From the NCBI RefSeq assembly GCF_904426505.1, contig NZ_CAJGBN010000004.1, positions 60,564 through 124,563 of the forward strand: a stretch of 64,000 bases of DNA, read 5' to 3'. The notes below the pieces were generated by a model. That model ran no database searches. It saw only the letters and a program-made list of their open reading frames with translations, and was not told the DNA's origin. Below, piece after piece: positions 1-7,793 of the stretch. This DNA comes from Rubrivivax sp. A210. Its GTDB lineage: Bacteria > Pseudomonadota > Gammaproteobacteria > Burkholderiales > Burkholderiaceae_C. Position 1 is the stretch's first letter; each line of letters begins with the position of its first letter. A program made the position numbers and the translations under genes.

Positions 1-2
1 AC

Positions 3-683
3 GAGCCGCGTCAGGTGCTGGACCCGGCCGATCCGGTGAGCATCGGCGCCATGGTCGGCCCCGAGGCCTTCATGGAAGTGCGCTACCTGGCCCACGCCAA
101 GCAGACCATGGCGCTGGAACGCATCCCGCAGATCGCCGCCGAGTTTGCCGAGCGTTTCGGCCGCAACACCGGCGGCCTGGTGCGCAGCTACCGCTGCGAA
201 GACGCCGAGACCATCGTCGTCGCACTCGGCTCGGTGATAGGCACCATCAAGGACACCGTCGACGAGATGCGCGACGCCGGCGTGAAGATCGGCGTGCTGG
301 GCATCCACTCCTTCCGCCCCTTCCCGCTGGCCGCGGTGCGCGCCGCGCTGCAGGGCGCCAAGCGCGTGGTGGTGCTGGAAAAGAGCTTCTCGGTCGGCCT
401 GGGCGGCGTCGTCTCCACCGACGTGCGCCTGGCCTTGTCGGGGCTGGACATGCAGGGCTACACCGTGGTGGCCGGCCTGGGCGGACGCGCCATCACCAAG
501 GCCTCGCTGGCACGCACCTTTGCCGAGGCGGTGGCCGACAAGCTGCCGCCGCTGAGCTTCATGGATCTCGACTGGGGCATCGTCAACCGCCAGCTCCAGC
601 GCGAAGCCAGCATGCGCCGCAGCGGCCCCATCGCCGAAAACCTGCTGCGCGACGTCGGCACCATCGCCTCGAAAGTGAGCTGA
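3..683 (+). CDS. 2-oxoacid:acceptor oxidoreductase alpha subunit, C-terminal part (truncated by window start)
   Basis: Only the last 226 codons are present; the reading frame is open to base 3. The protein resembles the pyruvate:ferredoxin oxidoreductase alpha-subunit C-terminal part (core domain II). It has the pattern 'HAKQTMALERIPQIAAEF' followed by a transketolase-C-like Rossmann region with 'VVALGSVIGTIKDTVDEMR' and 'GVLGIHSFRPFP'. In this family the alpha subunit binds the 2-oxoacid and pairs with the TPP-binding beta subunit. Here the beta gene starts one base after this stop, and an electron-transfer flavoprotein follows, so the three form an operon. The gene order recalls phenylglyoxylate dehydrogenase (Pad) or pyruvate oxidoreductases. 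The substrate cannot be fixed because the N-terminus and the upstream gamma and ferredoxin genes lie outside the window. Confidence 0.8.
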   Translation, partial: EPRQVLDPADPVSIGAMVGPEAFMEVRYLAHAKQTMALERIPQIAAEFAERFGRNTGGLVRSYRCEDAETIVVALGSVIGTIKDTVDEMRDAGVKIGVLGIHSFRPFPLAAVRAALQGAKRVVVLEKSFSVGLGGVVSTDVRLALSGLDMQGYTVVAGLGGRAITKASLARTFAEAVADKLPPLSFMDLDWGIVNRQLQREASMRRSGPIAENLLRDVGTIASKVS

Positions 684-684
684 C

Positions 685-1704
685 ATGACCCAGGTTGTCC
701 ACTTCTACCAGACCGGCACCTTTACCGTCGGCAACCGCTTGCTCGCGCCCGCGCAGCGCAGCGTGCAGAGCAGCGCCGAGCGCAGCAATGCGCTCAACTC
801 CGGCCACCGCGCCTGCCAGGGCTGCGGCGAGGCGCTGGGCGCGCGCTACGCCATCGACGCCGCCATGCGCGCCACCGGCAACCGCCTCATCGCGGCCAAT
901 GCCACGGGCTGCCTCGAGGTCTTCTCGACGCCGTATCCAGAGACCAGCTGGCAGCTGCCCTGGATCCACTCGCTGTTCGGCAATGCCGCGGCGGTGGGCA
1001 CGGGCATCGCGGCGGCGCTCAAGGTCAAGGCCATCAAGGCCGGCCGCACGCACAGTGAGACCCGCGTCGTGGCCCAGGGCGGCGACGGCGGCACCACCGA
1101 CATCGGCTTTGGTTGCCTCAGCGGCATGTTCGAGCGCAACGACGACGTGCTCTACATCTGCTACGACAACGAGGCCTACATGAACACCGGCGTGCAGCGC
1201 AGCAGCGCCACGCCCTTTGCCGCACGCACCGCCACCACCATGGCGGTGGGCACCGAGCCGGGCGCGCCCAAGGGCCAGGGCAAGAACCTGCCGCTGATCG
1301 CGATGGCGCACGAGATTCCCTATGTGGCCACCGCCACCGTGGCCGACCTGCACGACCTGGAAGACAAGGTCGAGAAGGCCATGAGCATCCGCGGCGCGCG
1401 CTACCTGCACATCCTCGTGCCCTGCCCGCTGGGCTGGGGCTCGGCCAGCCACGACACCATCAAGCTGGCGCGGCTGGCGCGCGAGACCGGCATCTTCCCG
1501 GTCTTCGAGGCCGAACACGGCGAGCTGAGCTCGGTCACCCAGATCCGCCGCCGCGTGCCGGTGGACGAATACCTGCGGCCGCAGAAGCGCTTCGCCCACC
1601 TCTTCGGCAAGCCGGGCCAGCCGGACATGCTGGCCGCCATCCAGGCCGAGGCCGACCGCAACATCCGCCGCTTCAAGCTGCTGGCCGACGACCAGGTGAA
1701 CTGA
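685..1704 (+). CDS. 2-oxoacid:acceptor oxidoreductase beta subunit (TPP-binding)
   Basis: This 339-residue protein is the thiamine-diphosphate half of a 2-oxoacid oxidoreductase. 'ACQGCGEALGARY' near residues 43-55 has the CxxC of the family's iron-sulfur ligands. The TPP/Mg motif 'GDGGTTDIGFGCLSGMFERN' starts near residue 133 and leads to 'YDNEAYMNTGVQ' near 160, as in PorB and PadI. The typical downstream 'ATVADLHDLEDKVEKAM' and 'LHILVPCPLGWG' are also present. Length is normal for a PorB-type subunit. It is sandwiched between the alpha subunit (1-base gap) and the flavoprotein gene (1-base gap), indicating translational coupling. The reaction class is oxidative decarboxylation of a 2-oxoacid to its CoA ester with low-potential electrons. 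Choice among pyruvate, phenylglyoxylate and other 2-oxoacids is open. Confidence 0.86.
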   Translation: MTQVVHFYQTGTFTVGNRLLAPAQRSVQSSAERSNALNSGHRACQGCGEALGARYAIDAAMRATGNRLIAANATGCLEVFSTPYPETSWQLPWIHSLFGNAAAVGTGIAAALKVKAIKAGRTHSETRVVAQGGDGGTTDIGFGCLSGMFERNDDVLYICYDNEAYMNTGVQRSSATPFAARTATTMAVGTEPGAPKGQGKNLPLIAMAHEIPYVATATVADLHDLEDKVEKAMSIRGARYLHILVPCPLGWGSASHDTIKLARLARETGIFPVFEAEHGELSSVTQIRRRVPVDEYLRPQKRFAHLFGKPGQPDMLAAIQAEADRNIRRFKLLADDQVN

Positions 1705-1705
1705 C

Positions 1706-3337
1706 ATGGACAAACCTTTTGCCATCACGCTGGACCCGGGTTCCTCGCTGGCCAACAAGACCGGCACCTGGCGCACCTCGCGCCCGGTCTACGTCGACCG
1801 CCTGCCGCCCTGCAACTTCCAATGCCCGGCGGGCGAGGACATCCAGGGCTGGCTCTTCCATGCCGAAAGCGGCGACTACGAAACGGCCTGGCGCCACCTC
1901 ACGCGCGACAACCCCTTCCCGGCCGTGATGGGCCGCGTCTGCTACCACAGCTGCGAGACGGCCTGCAACCGCGGCAAGCTCGATGCGGCCGTGGGCATCA
2001 ACTCGGTCGAACGCTTCCTGGGTGACGAGGCCCTGCGCCAGGGCTGGAAGTTCGAGCCGCCGGCGCAGGCCACCGGCCGCCATGTGCTGGTGGTGGGCGC
2101 CGGGCCCTCGGGCATGTCGGCCGCCTACCACCTGCGCCGCCTGGGCCACGAGGTCACGGTGCTCGAAGCCGGGCCGCTGCTGGGCGGCATGATGCGCTTC
2201 GGCATCCCCAAGTACCGCCTGCCGCGCGAGGTGCTGGACGCCGAGATGCAGCGCATCCTGGACATGGGCGTCACGGTGCAGCTGGGCACCAAGGTGCTGG
2301 ATGTGGACGCCACCATCCGCGAAGGCGGCTTCGACGCCTGCTTCCTGGCCGTCGGCGCCCACATCGCCAAGCGCGCCTACATCCCGGCCAAGGACAGCTC
2401 GCGCATCCTCGACGCCGTCTCGGTGCTGCGCAGCATGGAGGGCGAGGAGCAGCCGCTGCTGGGCCGCCGCGTCGTCGTCTACGGCGGCGGCAACACCGCC
2501 ATCGACGTGGCGCGCACCGCCAAGCGCCTGGGCGCCACCGAGGCGGTGATCGTCTACCGCCGCACGCGCGAGAAGATGCCGGCGCACGATTTCGAGGTCG
2601 AGGAGGCGCTGCAGGAAGGCGTGATGGTCAAGTGGCTGTCCACCATCAAGCAGGCCGGCGAGGGCGGCTCGCTCACGATCGAGAAGATGGTGCTGGACGA
2701 CAAGGGCAACCCCCAGCCCACCGGCGAATACGAGACGCTGGAGGCCGACAGCCTGGTGCTGGCCCTGGGCCAGGATGTCGACCTCACGCTGCTGGACAAC
2801 GTCGAGGGCCTGCAGGTCAAGGACGGCGTGGTGCAGGTCGACCCGGCCACGATGATGACCGGCCACGCCGGCCTCTTCGCCGGCGGCGACATGGTGCCGG
2901 CCGAGCGCAACGTGACGGTGGCCGTGGGCCACGGCAAGAAGGCGGCGCGCCACATCGACGCCTGGCTGCGCGGCACCCGCTACGAGGCCGCGCCCAAGCA
3001 CGCCATCGCCACCTTCGACAACCTCAACCCCTGGTACTACAGCGACGCACCCAAGACCATGCGCCCGCTGCTCGACCTGGCGCGCCGCACCAGCAGCTTC
3101 GACGAGGTGCAGGGCGGCCTCTCGGCCGACAACGCCCTCTTCGAGGCGCGCCGCTGCCTGAGCTGCGGCAACTGCTTCGAATGCGACAACTGCTACGGCG
3201 TCTGCCCCGACAACGCCGTCATCAAGCTGGGCCCCGGCAAGCGCTTCGAGTTCAACCTCGACTACTGCAAGGGCTGCGGCGTCTGCGTGTCCGAATGCCC
3301 TTGCGGGGCGATTGAGATGGTGGCTGAGCAGGTTTAG
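1706..3337 (+). CDS. FAD/NAD(P)-binding oxidoreductase with 4Fe-4S ferredoxin domain (PadH / GltD-like)
   Basis: This 543-residue protein has three parts. Residues 1-120 form a dihydropyrimidine-dehydrogenase-like Fe-S domain, with cysteines in 'PPCNFQCPAGEDIQG' and 'CYHSCETACNRG'. The middle is a glutamate-synthase-small-subunit-type flavoprotein, with the FAD site 'VVGAGPSGMSAAYHL' near 130 and the pyridine-nucleotide site 'VVYGGGNTAIDVARTAKRLG' near 257. Residues 480-543 are a ferredoxin domain with 'CLSCGNCFECDNCYGVCP' and 'CKGCGVCVSECP'. This arrangement matches PadH, which passes electrons from phenylglyoxylate dehydrogenase to NAD. Its position one base after the beta subunit supports the same job here. 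A generic NADH/NADPH:ferredoxin role cannot be excluded. The operon appears to end here. Confidence 0.86.
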   Translation: MDKPFAITLDPGSSLANKTGTWRTSRPVYVDRLPPCNFQCPAGEDIQGWLFHAESGDYETAWRHLTRDNPFPAVMGRVCYHSCETACNRGKLDAAVGINSVERFLGDEALRQGWKFEPPAQATGRHVLVVGAGPSGMSAAYHLRRLGHEVTVLEAGPLLGGMMRFGIPKYRLPREVLDAEMQRILDMGVTVQLGTKVLDVDATIREGGFDACFLAVGAHIAKRAYIPAKDSSRILDAVSVLRSMEGEEQPLLGRRVVVYGGGNTAIDVARTAKRLGATEAVIVYRRTREKMPAHDFEVEEALQEGVMVKWLSTIKQAGEGGSLTIEKMVLDDKGNPQPTGEYETLEADSLVLALGQDVDLTLLDNVEGLQVKDGVVQVDPATMMTGHAGLFAGGDMVPAERNVTVAVGHGKKAARHIDAWLRGTRYEAAPKHAIATFDNLNPWYYSDAPKTMRPLLDLARRTSSFDEVQGGLSADNALFEARRCLSCGNCFECDNCYGVCPDNAVIKLGPGKRFEFNLDYCKGCGVCVSECPCGAIEMVAEQV

Positions 3338-3348
3338 GGGGCGCCGCC

Positions 3349-3750
3349 ATGAAGCCGGGGCGGCTATGGCGGCAATGGTGGCTTGTGCCGGCGCTGCTGG
3401 GCCTGCTCTGCGCCGGCCCCGCGCCGGCCGCACCTGAGCCCGACCCGGCGGCCACGCGGCAGGCCTTGCGCGCCCTGCTGGCCAGTGCCCAGGACGGCAT
3501 CCCGCGCGGTTCGGGTTGCGACGGCGACTACGGCCAGCGCGGCCGGGCGCGGGTGAAGGACCTGCTTGCCGTCCAACTCGCCTACCTCTACCGCGGCGAC
3601 AACGTGATCACCGGCGGGTGCGCGGGCAATGCCTGCGAGCTGACGATCAGGCATGCGGCGGGCGAGGATGTCGCCTCGGCCACCCTGCGCTTCGAGCAGA
3701 GACAGGGGCGGGCGCGTGTGGGCACGCTGCGCTGCGTCATCACGCCCTGA
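3349..3750 (+). CDS. small predicted secreted protein, function unknown
   Basis: This 133-residue protein starts 11 bases after the flavoprotein stop. It opens with a basic stretch and a hydrophobic segment ending in 'PAPAAP', a plausible Sec signal peptide of about 28 residues. The mature part has four cysteines ('GSGCDGDYG', 'GGCAGNACELTI' and one near the C-terminus), which could form two disulfides, and a small beta-rich C-terminal half. I do not recognise the family. It is close enough to the upstream gene to be cotranscribed, but nothing ties it to 2-oxoacid metabolism. It is retained as a gene because of its credible signal peptide and normal codon use. Confidence 0.6.
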   Translation: MKPGRLWRQWWLVPALLGLLCAGPAPAAPEPDPAATRQALRALLASAQDGIPRGSGCDGDYGQRGRARVKDLLAVQLAYLYRGDNVITGGCAGNACELTIRHAAGEDVASATLRFEQRQGRARVGTLRCVITP

Positions 3751-3817
3751 ACGGGCGCCGCCCGTGACGCCGCATGCCTCTACCATCTGCGCCTACCCGC
3801 CGCATTTGCTCAAGCCC

Positions 3818-4036
3818 ATGAATCGCACCGGATTCCCTCTCCTGGCCCTGCTCGCCCTCGCCGCCCTGCAATCGGCCTGCTCCTCGCCCCAGATCTATGG
3901 TGGCGGCCAGGCCTGGCAGCGGCTGGAATGCAACCGCATCCAGGACAGCGCCGAGCGACGGCGCTGCATGGACAGCACGGCGCTGTCCCACGACGACTAC
4001 AAGCGCCAGGCCGAGGCGGCCAAGGGCCAGCGCTGA
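3818..4036 (+). CDS. small predicted lipoprotein or exported protein
   Basis: This is a 72-residue protein. The ATG at 3818 is preferred over upstream in-frame starts because it begins a classic export signal: MNRT, then 'FPLLALLALAALQSACSS'. Cys21 would be the lipidated residue, although the -3 position is Gln rather than the usual Leu or Val, so the lipobox is imperfect. The mature part has two further cysteines ('ECNRIQ', 'RRCMDS') that could form one disulfide, and a charged C-terminus ('KRQAEAAKGQR'). Small proteins of this form are common and uncharacterised in Burkholderiales. It converges on the minus-strand gene at 4079, with a short hairpin between them. Confidence 0.6.
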   Translation: MNRTGFPLLALLALAALQSACSSPQIYGGGQAWQRLECNRIQDSAERRRCMDSTALSHDDYKRQAEAAKGQR

Positions 4037-4055
4037 AGCCCGTGGACAGCGACTG

Positions 4056-4073
4056 CTGGCATTTTGATGCCGG
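4056..4073. terminator. hairpin between convergent genes
   Basis: GGCAT (4058-4062), loop TTTG, ATGCC (4067-4071), extended outward by one G-T and one C-G pair to 4056-4073. It lies in the 42-base gap between two genes that run towards each other. There is no clear T-run, so a terminator role is an inference from position. Confidence 0.35.
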
Positions 4074-4078
4074 TGGCC

Positions 4079-4669
4079 TCAGTTCAGGGGTTTGCCTGAA
4101 CGGTCAAAGAGCTTCTCGCCTTGGTTGTCGGCGCCCTGGAAGCGCCAGCGCTTCAACTGGCCGTTGTCCCAGTATTCGTAGTCGTGGCGCAGCACACGCT
4201 GCCTGGTCACGCGCTCGCCGAGCAGCGGGTGACCATCGGCCGACACTTCGACACGCAGGTAGTCAACGTAGCCGCGCAGATCGACAAGGCTCAGCTCCCG
4301 TGTAGCAGCGCCGGAAGGCGACAACGCAAAGAAGTGTGCTCCGGCGGCAAGGCCTGCTGGAAGCCGCACCTCAGTGGCCAGGGGCTTGCGCTCGGCCAAC
4401 CACTTCTCGGCCCACAACACGCGCCCTCCGTCCAGCGCAAAGCGGTAGAAGGAGCGGCCACTTTCGGCTTGGGCTTCGTCTATCGGCAACTCGGGATGGA
4501 TGGGAACGGTGTACAGGTTGGCTCGTGCAAAGAATGCGGCTTGGATGGAGGTGGCATCGGCAGGGGGGGGCATGGGCTTCTCCGGTTGGGCTTGGCTCCG
4601 CAGCGCGGCGCAGCACGGCCCCACAACGAGGGCGCGCAGGAAATTCCGGCGGAGCAAACGATTAATCAT
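4079..4669 (-). CDS. predicted exported protein, candidate periplasmic immunity/partner of the adjacent effector-like protein
   Basis: This 196-residue protein has an N-terminus of two arginines and a hydrophobic core ('RRNFLRALVVGPCCAALRSQAQ'). It reads as a Sec or weak Tat signal with cleavage near residue 27. The mature part is polar, with 'GRSFYRFALDGGRVLWAEKWL' and a C-terminal segment 'DYEYWDNGQLKRWRFQ' reminiscent of MORN-like antitoxin repeats, but I do not recognise a family. Its ATG directly follows the stop codon of the upstream minus-strand gene, so the two are translationally coupled. Both are less GC-rich than their surroundings. Pairing a non-exported hydrolase-like protein with an exported small partner fits an effector/immunity pair, but that is inference. 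Confidence 0.6.
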   Translation of the reverse strand: MINRLLRRNFLRALVVGPCCAALRSQAQPEKPMPPPADATSIQAAFFARANLYTVPIHPELPIDEAQAESGRSFYRFALDGGRVLWAEKWLAERKPLATEVRLPAGLAAGAHFFALSPSGAATRELSLVDLRGYVDYLRVEVSADGHPLLGERVTRQRVLRHDYEYWDNGQLKRWRFQGADNQGEKLFDRSGKPLN

Positions 4670-5449
4670 CTACTTCAGCTTCTTCGAGCCCCACCAACTG
4701 AGGTTAGTGTCAGACATCATTTGCTCCTGAAACGAGTGGCAGTTGTATTTCATGGGCCAACGCCAGACCGAGCCGTAATTGGTCTCGAAGCCTGCAACGA
4801 AGTCCCGCATCGACTGCTTGATAAACGCGGCCGACTTGCCGTTCTTGACGCGTGGTGAAAATTCCTCGTCGCCGGGGTCGCCGTGATGCGGGTCGCGAGT
4901 GGACGTGCCGCCCGCTCCCTCCATCATGTTGACGACACCCTGCACACCGCCGAGTGTGCCTTCGAGCCCCACAGGGCTGGCGGGCCACCATCCGTAGCTC
5001 TCGCTGTCATCGATCTCGACCCACCAGTGGCCGTAGTCGATCCCTGACGGGTCCTTGCGCCTTGCGGCTGCCCAGAGCGCTCCGGTAGAAGCCTTCACAT
5101 GCTTGCGCTTCATCACTATCGTGGTGATAACCCGCTTCAGGCGCAATTCCAGGCGCCTCGTCTGCCCCGGTTCGACTACCGCATCGATACTGTCCGGCCG
5201 AAGCTCGAACTCGTCCTGCACAAGTGTCAACTGGTAATTCCCGGCGCCGATGCCGTCGAATCGGCATTCACCAGCAGCGTCGGTGCGCGCCGAGCCCGAG
5301 GAAGGGCCGGCCAACGTGACCTTCACATCCTCGATGGCCTCGTCGCTGGATGATTCGGTGATGGCCACCACCAGACTACCCGGCGAAATCGACGGCGTCG
5401 GTGTCGAAGGAAACAGGCCAATCAACGCGCCCTCACCCAATTGCGTCAT
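4670..5449 (-). CDS. protein with carboxypeptidase-regulatory-like domain and permuted papain-like (NlpC/P60-type) C-terminal domain; candidate secreted effector
   Basis: This is a 259-residue protein. The start at 5449 is chosen because CGGAG lies 8 bases upstream; a longer frame reaches 5545 without a comparable site. There is no signal peptide. Residues 25-105 look like a beta-sandwich carboxypeptidase-regulatory/SpaA-like domain ('EDVKVTLAGPSSGSARTDAA', 'GNYQLTLVQDEF'). The C-terminal half has 'YGHWWVEIDDSESYGWWP' and later 'YNCHSFQEQMM'. A His block placed before a Cys block is typical of circularly permuted papain-like hydrolases. Catalytic assignment (His in GHWW, Cys in YNCHS) is my reading of the pattern. 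It is followed without a gap by an exported small protein. No VgrG, PAAR or Rhs gene lies nearby. Confidence 0.55.
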   Translation of the reverse strand: MTQLGEGALIGLFPSTPTPSISPGSLVVAITESSSDEAIEDVKVTLAGPSSGSARTDAAGECRFDGIGAGNYQLTLVQDEFELRPDSIDAVVEPGQTRRLELRLKRVITTIVMKRKHVKASTGALWAAARRKDPSGIDYGHWWVEIDDSESYGWWPASPVGLEGTLGGVQGVVNMMEGAGGTSTRDPHHGDPGDEEFSPRVKNGKSAAFIKQSMRDFVAGFETNYGSVWRWPMKYNCHSFQEQMMSDTNLSWWGSKKLK

Positions 5450-5612
5450 GCGAAGTCTCCGTGTCTGGTGCCAAGGCCCCACGAGCAACAGCCTGAGGGT
5501 GCCAGCCAACGATTCAACCTGGCACTGCACTGGCCGAAAGCGCATGCGATCGAAGGCGGCCGCATCATGCCGGCCTGTCTAAGCCTGCGCATCATCAGCT
5601 AGAGTCCCCGCC

Positions 5613-6212
5613 ATGGCTGGTTTCGAGATGCTGATGCTGAGCACCCCGCGGCTGCTGCTGCGTCCGCTGGCCGAGGGCGACGAGGCGGCGCTGATGGCGA
5701 TCTTTTCCGATCCCGCGGTCACGCGCTACTGGAGTTCGCCGCCCTGGACCGGCATTGAATCGGCGCAGGCCATGATTGCGCGCGACCGCGCCGCGATGCC
5801 TGCCGGCGACTACCTGCGCCTGGCGCTCGAGCGCCACGCCGACCGCACCCTCATCGGCACCTGCACGCTGTTTGCCTTCCAGGCCCAGTGCCGCCGCGCC
5901 GAGCTCGGCTATGTGCTGGGCTCGGCCTACTGGGGCGGCGGCTACATGCACGAGGCCCTGCTGGCGCTGCTGGAGCACGGCTTCGGTACGCTGGCGCTCA
6001 ACCGCGTCGAGGCCGACATCGACCCGCGCAACATCGCCTCGGCGCGCAGCCTGCAGCGCCTGGGCTTTGCGCAGGAAGGCTATCTGCGCGAACGCTGGAT
6101 CGTCGGCGGCGAGGTCTCGGACACCGCGCTCTACGGCCTGCTGCAGCGCGACTGGCGGGCGCGCACCCCAGGTCAGGTTGCCGTGCCGGCCGCGGTGGCT
6201 GCCGCGCACTGA
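5613..6212 (+). CDS. GNAT family N-acetyltransferase (RimJ/RimL-type)
   Basis: This 199-residue protein has the RimJ/RimL/ribosomal-type acetyltransferase layout. It opens with 'LSTPRLLLRPLAEGDEAAL' and 'DPAVTRYWSSPPW', has a central beta-strand and the acetyl-CoA loop region 'ELGYVLGSAYWGGGYMHEAL', then 'FGTLALNRVEADIDPRNIAS' and 'LQRLGFAQEGYLRER', which are the hallmarks of this subfamily. It would transfer an acetyl group to an N-terminal amine of a protein or small molecule; the substrate is not evident. Internal ATGs at codons 6 and 8 are alternative starts, closer to the usual family N-terminus. A TAGAGT box at 5601-5606 just upstream could be a -10 element. Confidence 0.85.
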   Translation: MAGFEMLMLSTPRLLLRPLAEGDEAALMAIFSDPAVTRYWSSPPWTGIESAQAMIARDRAAMPAGDYLRLALERHADRTLIGTCTLFAFQAQCRRAELGYVLGSAYWGGGYMHEALLALLEHGFGTLALNRVEADIDPRNIASARSLQRLGFAQEGYLRERWIVGGEVSDTALYGLLQRDWRARTPGQVAVPAAVAAAH

Positions 6213-6325
6213 GCACTGCCGCGAAGCCCGCGCCGCCCGCGGCGCTCTGCCGCTTGACGTGCCTGGCCGGCGCCCCCCGCCCCGCGCTCCTAGAATGCGG
6301 CGTTTTCCCCTAGCCTCCGCCCCCG

Positions 6326-7702
6326 ATGCCCCCGGCCCCCATTGCAGACGGCTCCACCCCTGCGCCCCGTCTGATGCCGGTGCTCTTCATCGGCGTCTTC
6401 ATGGCGGCGCTGGACACGGCCGTCATCGCGCCGGCCATTCCGGTGCTGCGCCAGAGTTTCGATCTCGACAACCGCGCCGCCGGCCTGCTGACCATCGTCT
6501 TCGTGCTCGCCTCGCTGGCCAGCACGGCGCTGCTGGCCAATCTGGGTGACCGCCACGGCCGCCGCCCGGTCTTCCTTGGCAGCGTGGCGCTGTTCGCGCT
6601 GGGCTCGCTGGTGGTGGCGGCCAGCCCCAGCTACAGCCTGCTGCTGGTCGGGCGCGCCATCCAGGGCATGGGCGGCGGCGGCATCATTCCCACCGCCAGC
6701 GCGGTGATCGGCGATGCGCTGCCGCCGCATCAGCGCGGTCGCGCCCTCGGGCTCATCGGCGCCGTCTACGGCATGGCCTTCGTGCTCGGGCCGCCGCTGG
6801 CGGCGCTGGCCATCGTGGTCGCCAGCTGGCACTGGATCTTCCTCGCCAACCTGCCCATCGCCGCCCTGGTGATGGTGATGGGGCGGCGTGCGCTGCCGGT
6901 GCAGCGCCGCGCCGGGCCGCTGCCGCCGCTGGACTGGCCCGGCGTGCTGCTGCTCTTCCTGCTGCTCTGCGCGCTGGTGCTGGGCATCAACCAGGTCACC
7001 GCGGCCTCGACCTGGCTGCTGGCCGCCGTGCCGCCGCTGCTGCTGGCACTGGTCGCGGCCGAGCGCCGCGCCGCCCAGCCCATGGTGCCGCTGGCGCTGT
7101 TCGGGCGCCGCCAGCTGGCGCTGACCTATCTGCTCACCGCCGGTGCCGGCTTCGGCATGGGCGGCGTGATCTTCCTCGCCGCGCTGGCCCACCATGCCCA
7201 CGGCGTGGACCGCAGCCACGGCGGCTTCGTGCTGCTGCCGCTGGTGCTGTGCTCGATGTTCGGCTCGATGGCTGCCGGCCGCTTGATCAACCGGCTGGGG
7301 CCGCGTTCCATCATCCTGGCCGGCTTCGCGATGCTGGCCCTGGGCTATGGCGGCGTGGCCATCCTGCAGCTGGGTCTGTGGGGCTGGCTGGTGGCGACCC
7401 TGCCGCTGGGCCTGGGCATCGGCATCGTGGTCGGCGGCGCGCTGCGCGGCATCGCCATCGACGAGGCGCCGCCGGCCCAGCGCGGCGCGGCCCAGGGCCT
7501 GGTGAACATCTGCACCAGCATCGGCACGCTGCTGGCGGCGGCGGCCATCGGCGCACTGGCCGATTTCGCCGGCGGCCAGGCCGCCGGGCTGGGCCTGGCC
7601 TATGCGATGGTGGCGCTGGTGATGCTGGCCATGCTGATCACCACGCTGGCGCTGCGCAAGCCGGCCGCCTTGGCCGACGAGGCGGCGCGAGCCGCCTCCT
7701 AG
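6326..7702 (+). CDS. MFS transporter, DHA2-like drug/multidrug exporter
   Basis: This 458-residue integral membrane protein has about 14 hydrophobic segments, as in the DHA2 (EmrB/QacA) group. The first segment carries 'FIGVFMAALDTAVIAPAIP', the MFS signature loop reads 'NLGDRHGRRPVFLG' (motif A), and motif C is seen in 'GAVYGMAFVLGPPLAAL'. It would export small hydrophobic compounds with proton antiport. Upstream, CCTAGAATG at 6289-6297 resembles the -10 boxes common in this group of organisms. The gene stands alone; no membrane-fusion partner or regulator is adjacent. Its stop codon lies inside the first copy of a 28-bp tandem repeat. Confidence 0.86.
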   Translation: MPPAPIADGSTPAPRLMPVLFIGVFMAALDTAVIAPAIPVLRQSFDLDNRAAGLLTIVFVLASLASTALLANLGDRHGRRPVFLGSVALFALGSLVVAASPSYSLLLVGRAIQGMGGGGIIPTASAVIGDALPPHQRGRALGLIGAVYGMAFVLGPPLAALAIVVASWHWIFLANLPIAALVMVMGRRALPVQRRAGPLPPLDWPGVLLLFLLLCALVLGINQVTAASTWLLAAVPPLLLALVAAERRAAQPMVPLALFGRRQLALTYLLTAGAGFGMGGVIFLAALAHHAHGVDRSHGGFVLLPLVLCSMFGSMAAGRLINRLGPRSIILAGFAMLALGYGGVAILQLGLWGWLVATLPLGLGIGIVVGGALRGIAIDEAPPAQRGAAQGLVNICTSIGTLLAAAAIGALADFAGGQAAGLGLAYAMVALVMLAMLITTLALRKPAALADEAARAAS

Positions 7703-7793
7703 GTTTCATGCGGCGCGAGCCGCCTCCTAGGTTTCATGCGGCGCGAGCCGCCTCCTAGATTTCATGCGGCGCGCGCCGCCTGAGCTTCAGCCG
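7682..7793. repeat. 28-bp tandem hairpin repeat, three good copies and one degenerate
   Basis: Copies begin at 7682, 7710, 7738 and 7766. Each good copy contains GCGGC-GCGA-GCCGC, a 5-bp stem with a 4-base loop, followed by CTCCTAG and TTTCAT. Copies 1 and 2 are identical; copy 3 differs by one base (TAGAT for TAGGT). The fourth keeps the stem but diverges after it, and runs into the end of the minus-strand gene at 7787. The MFS stop codon TAG at 7700-7702 is part of copy 1. The array lies between convergent genes, so it may act as a transcription-stopping or RNA-protecting element. Confidence 0.8.

Noticed and set aside
583..1776. Long open frames on the opposite strand of the oxidoreductase genes, and similar long frames opposite radA, lplT, mshQ and glcD
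   Set aside because: In DNA this GC-rich, antisense frames of real genes stay open. Their products are low-complexity Ala/Arg/Gly/His-rich strings without recognisable domains.
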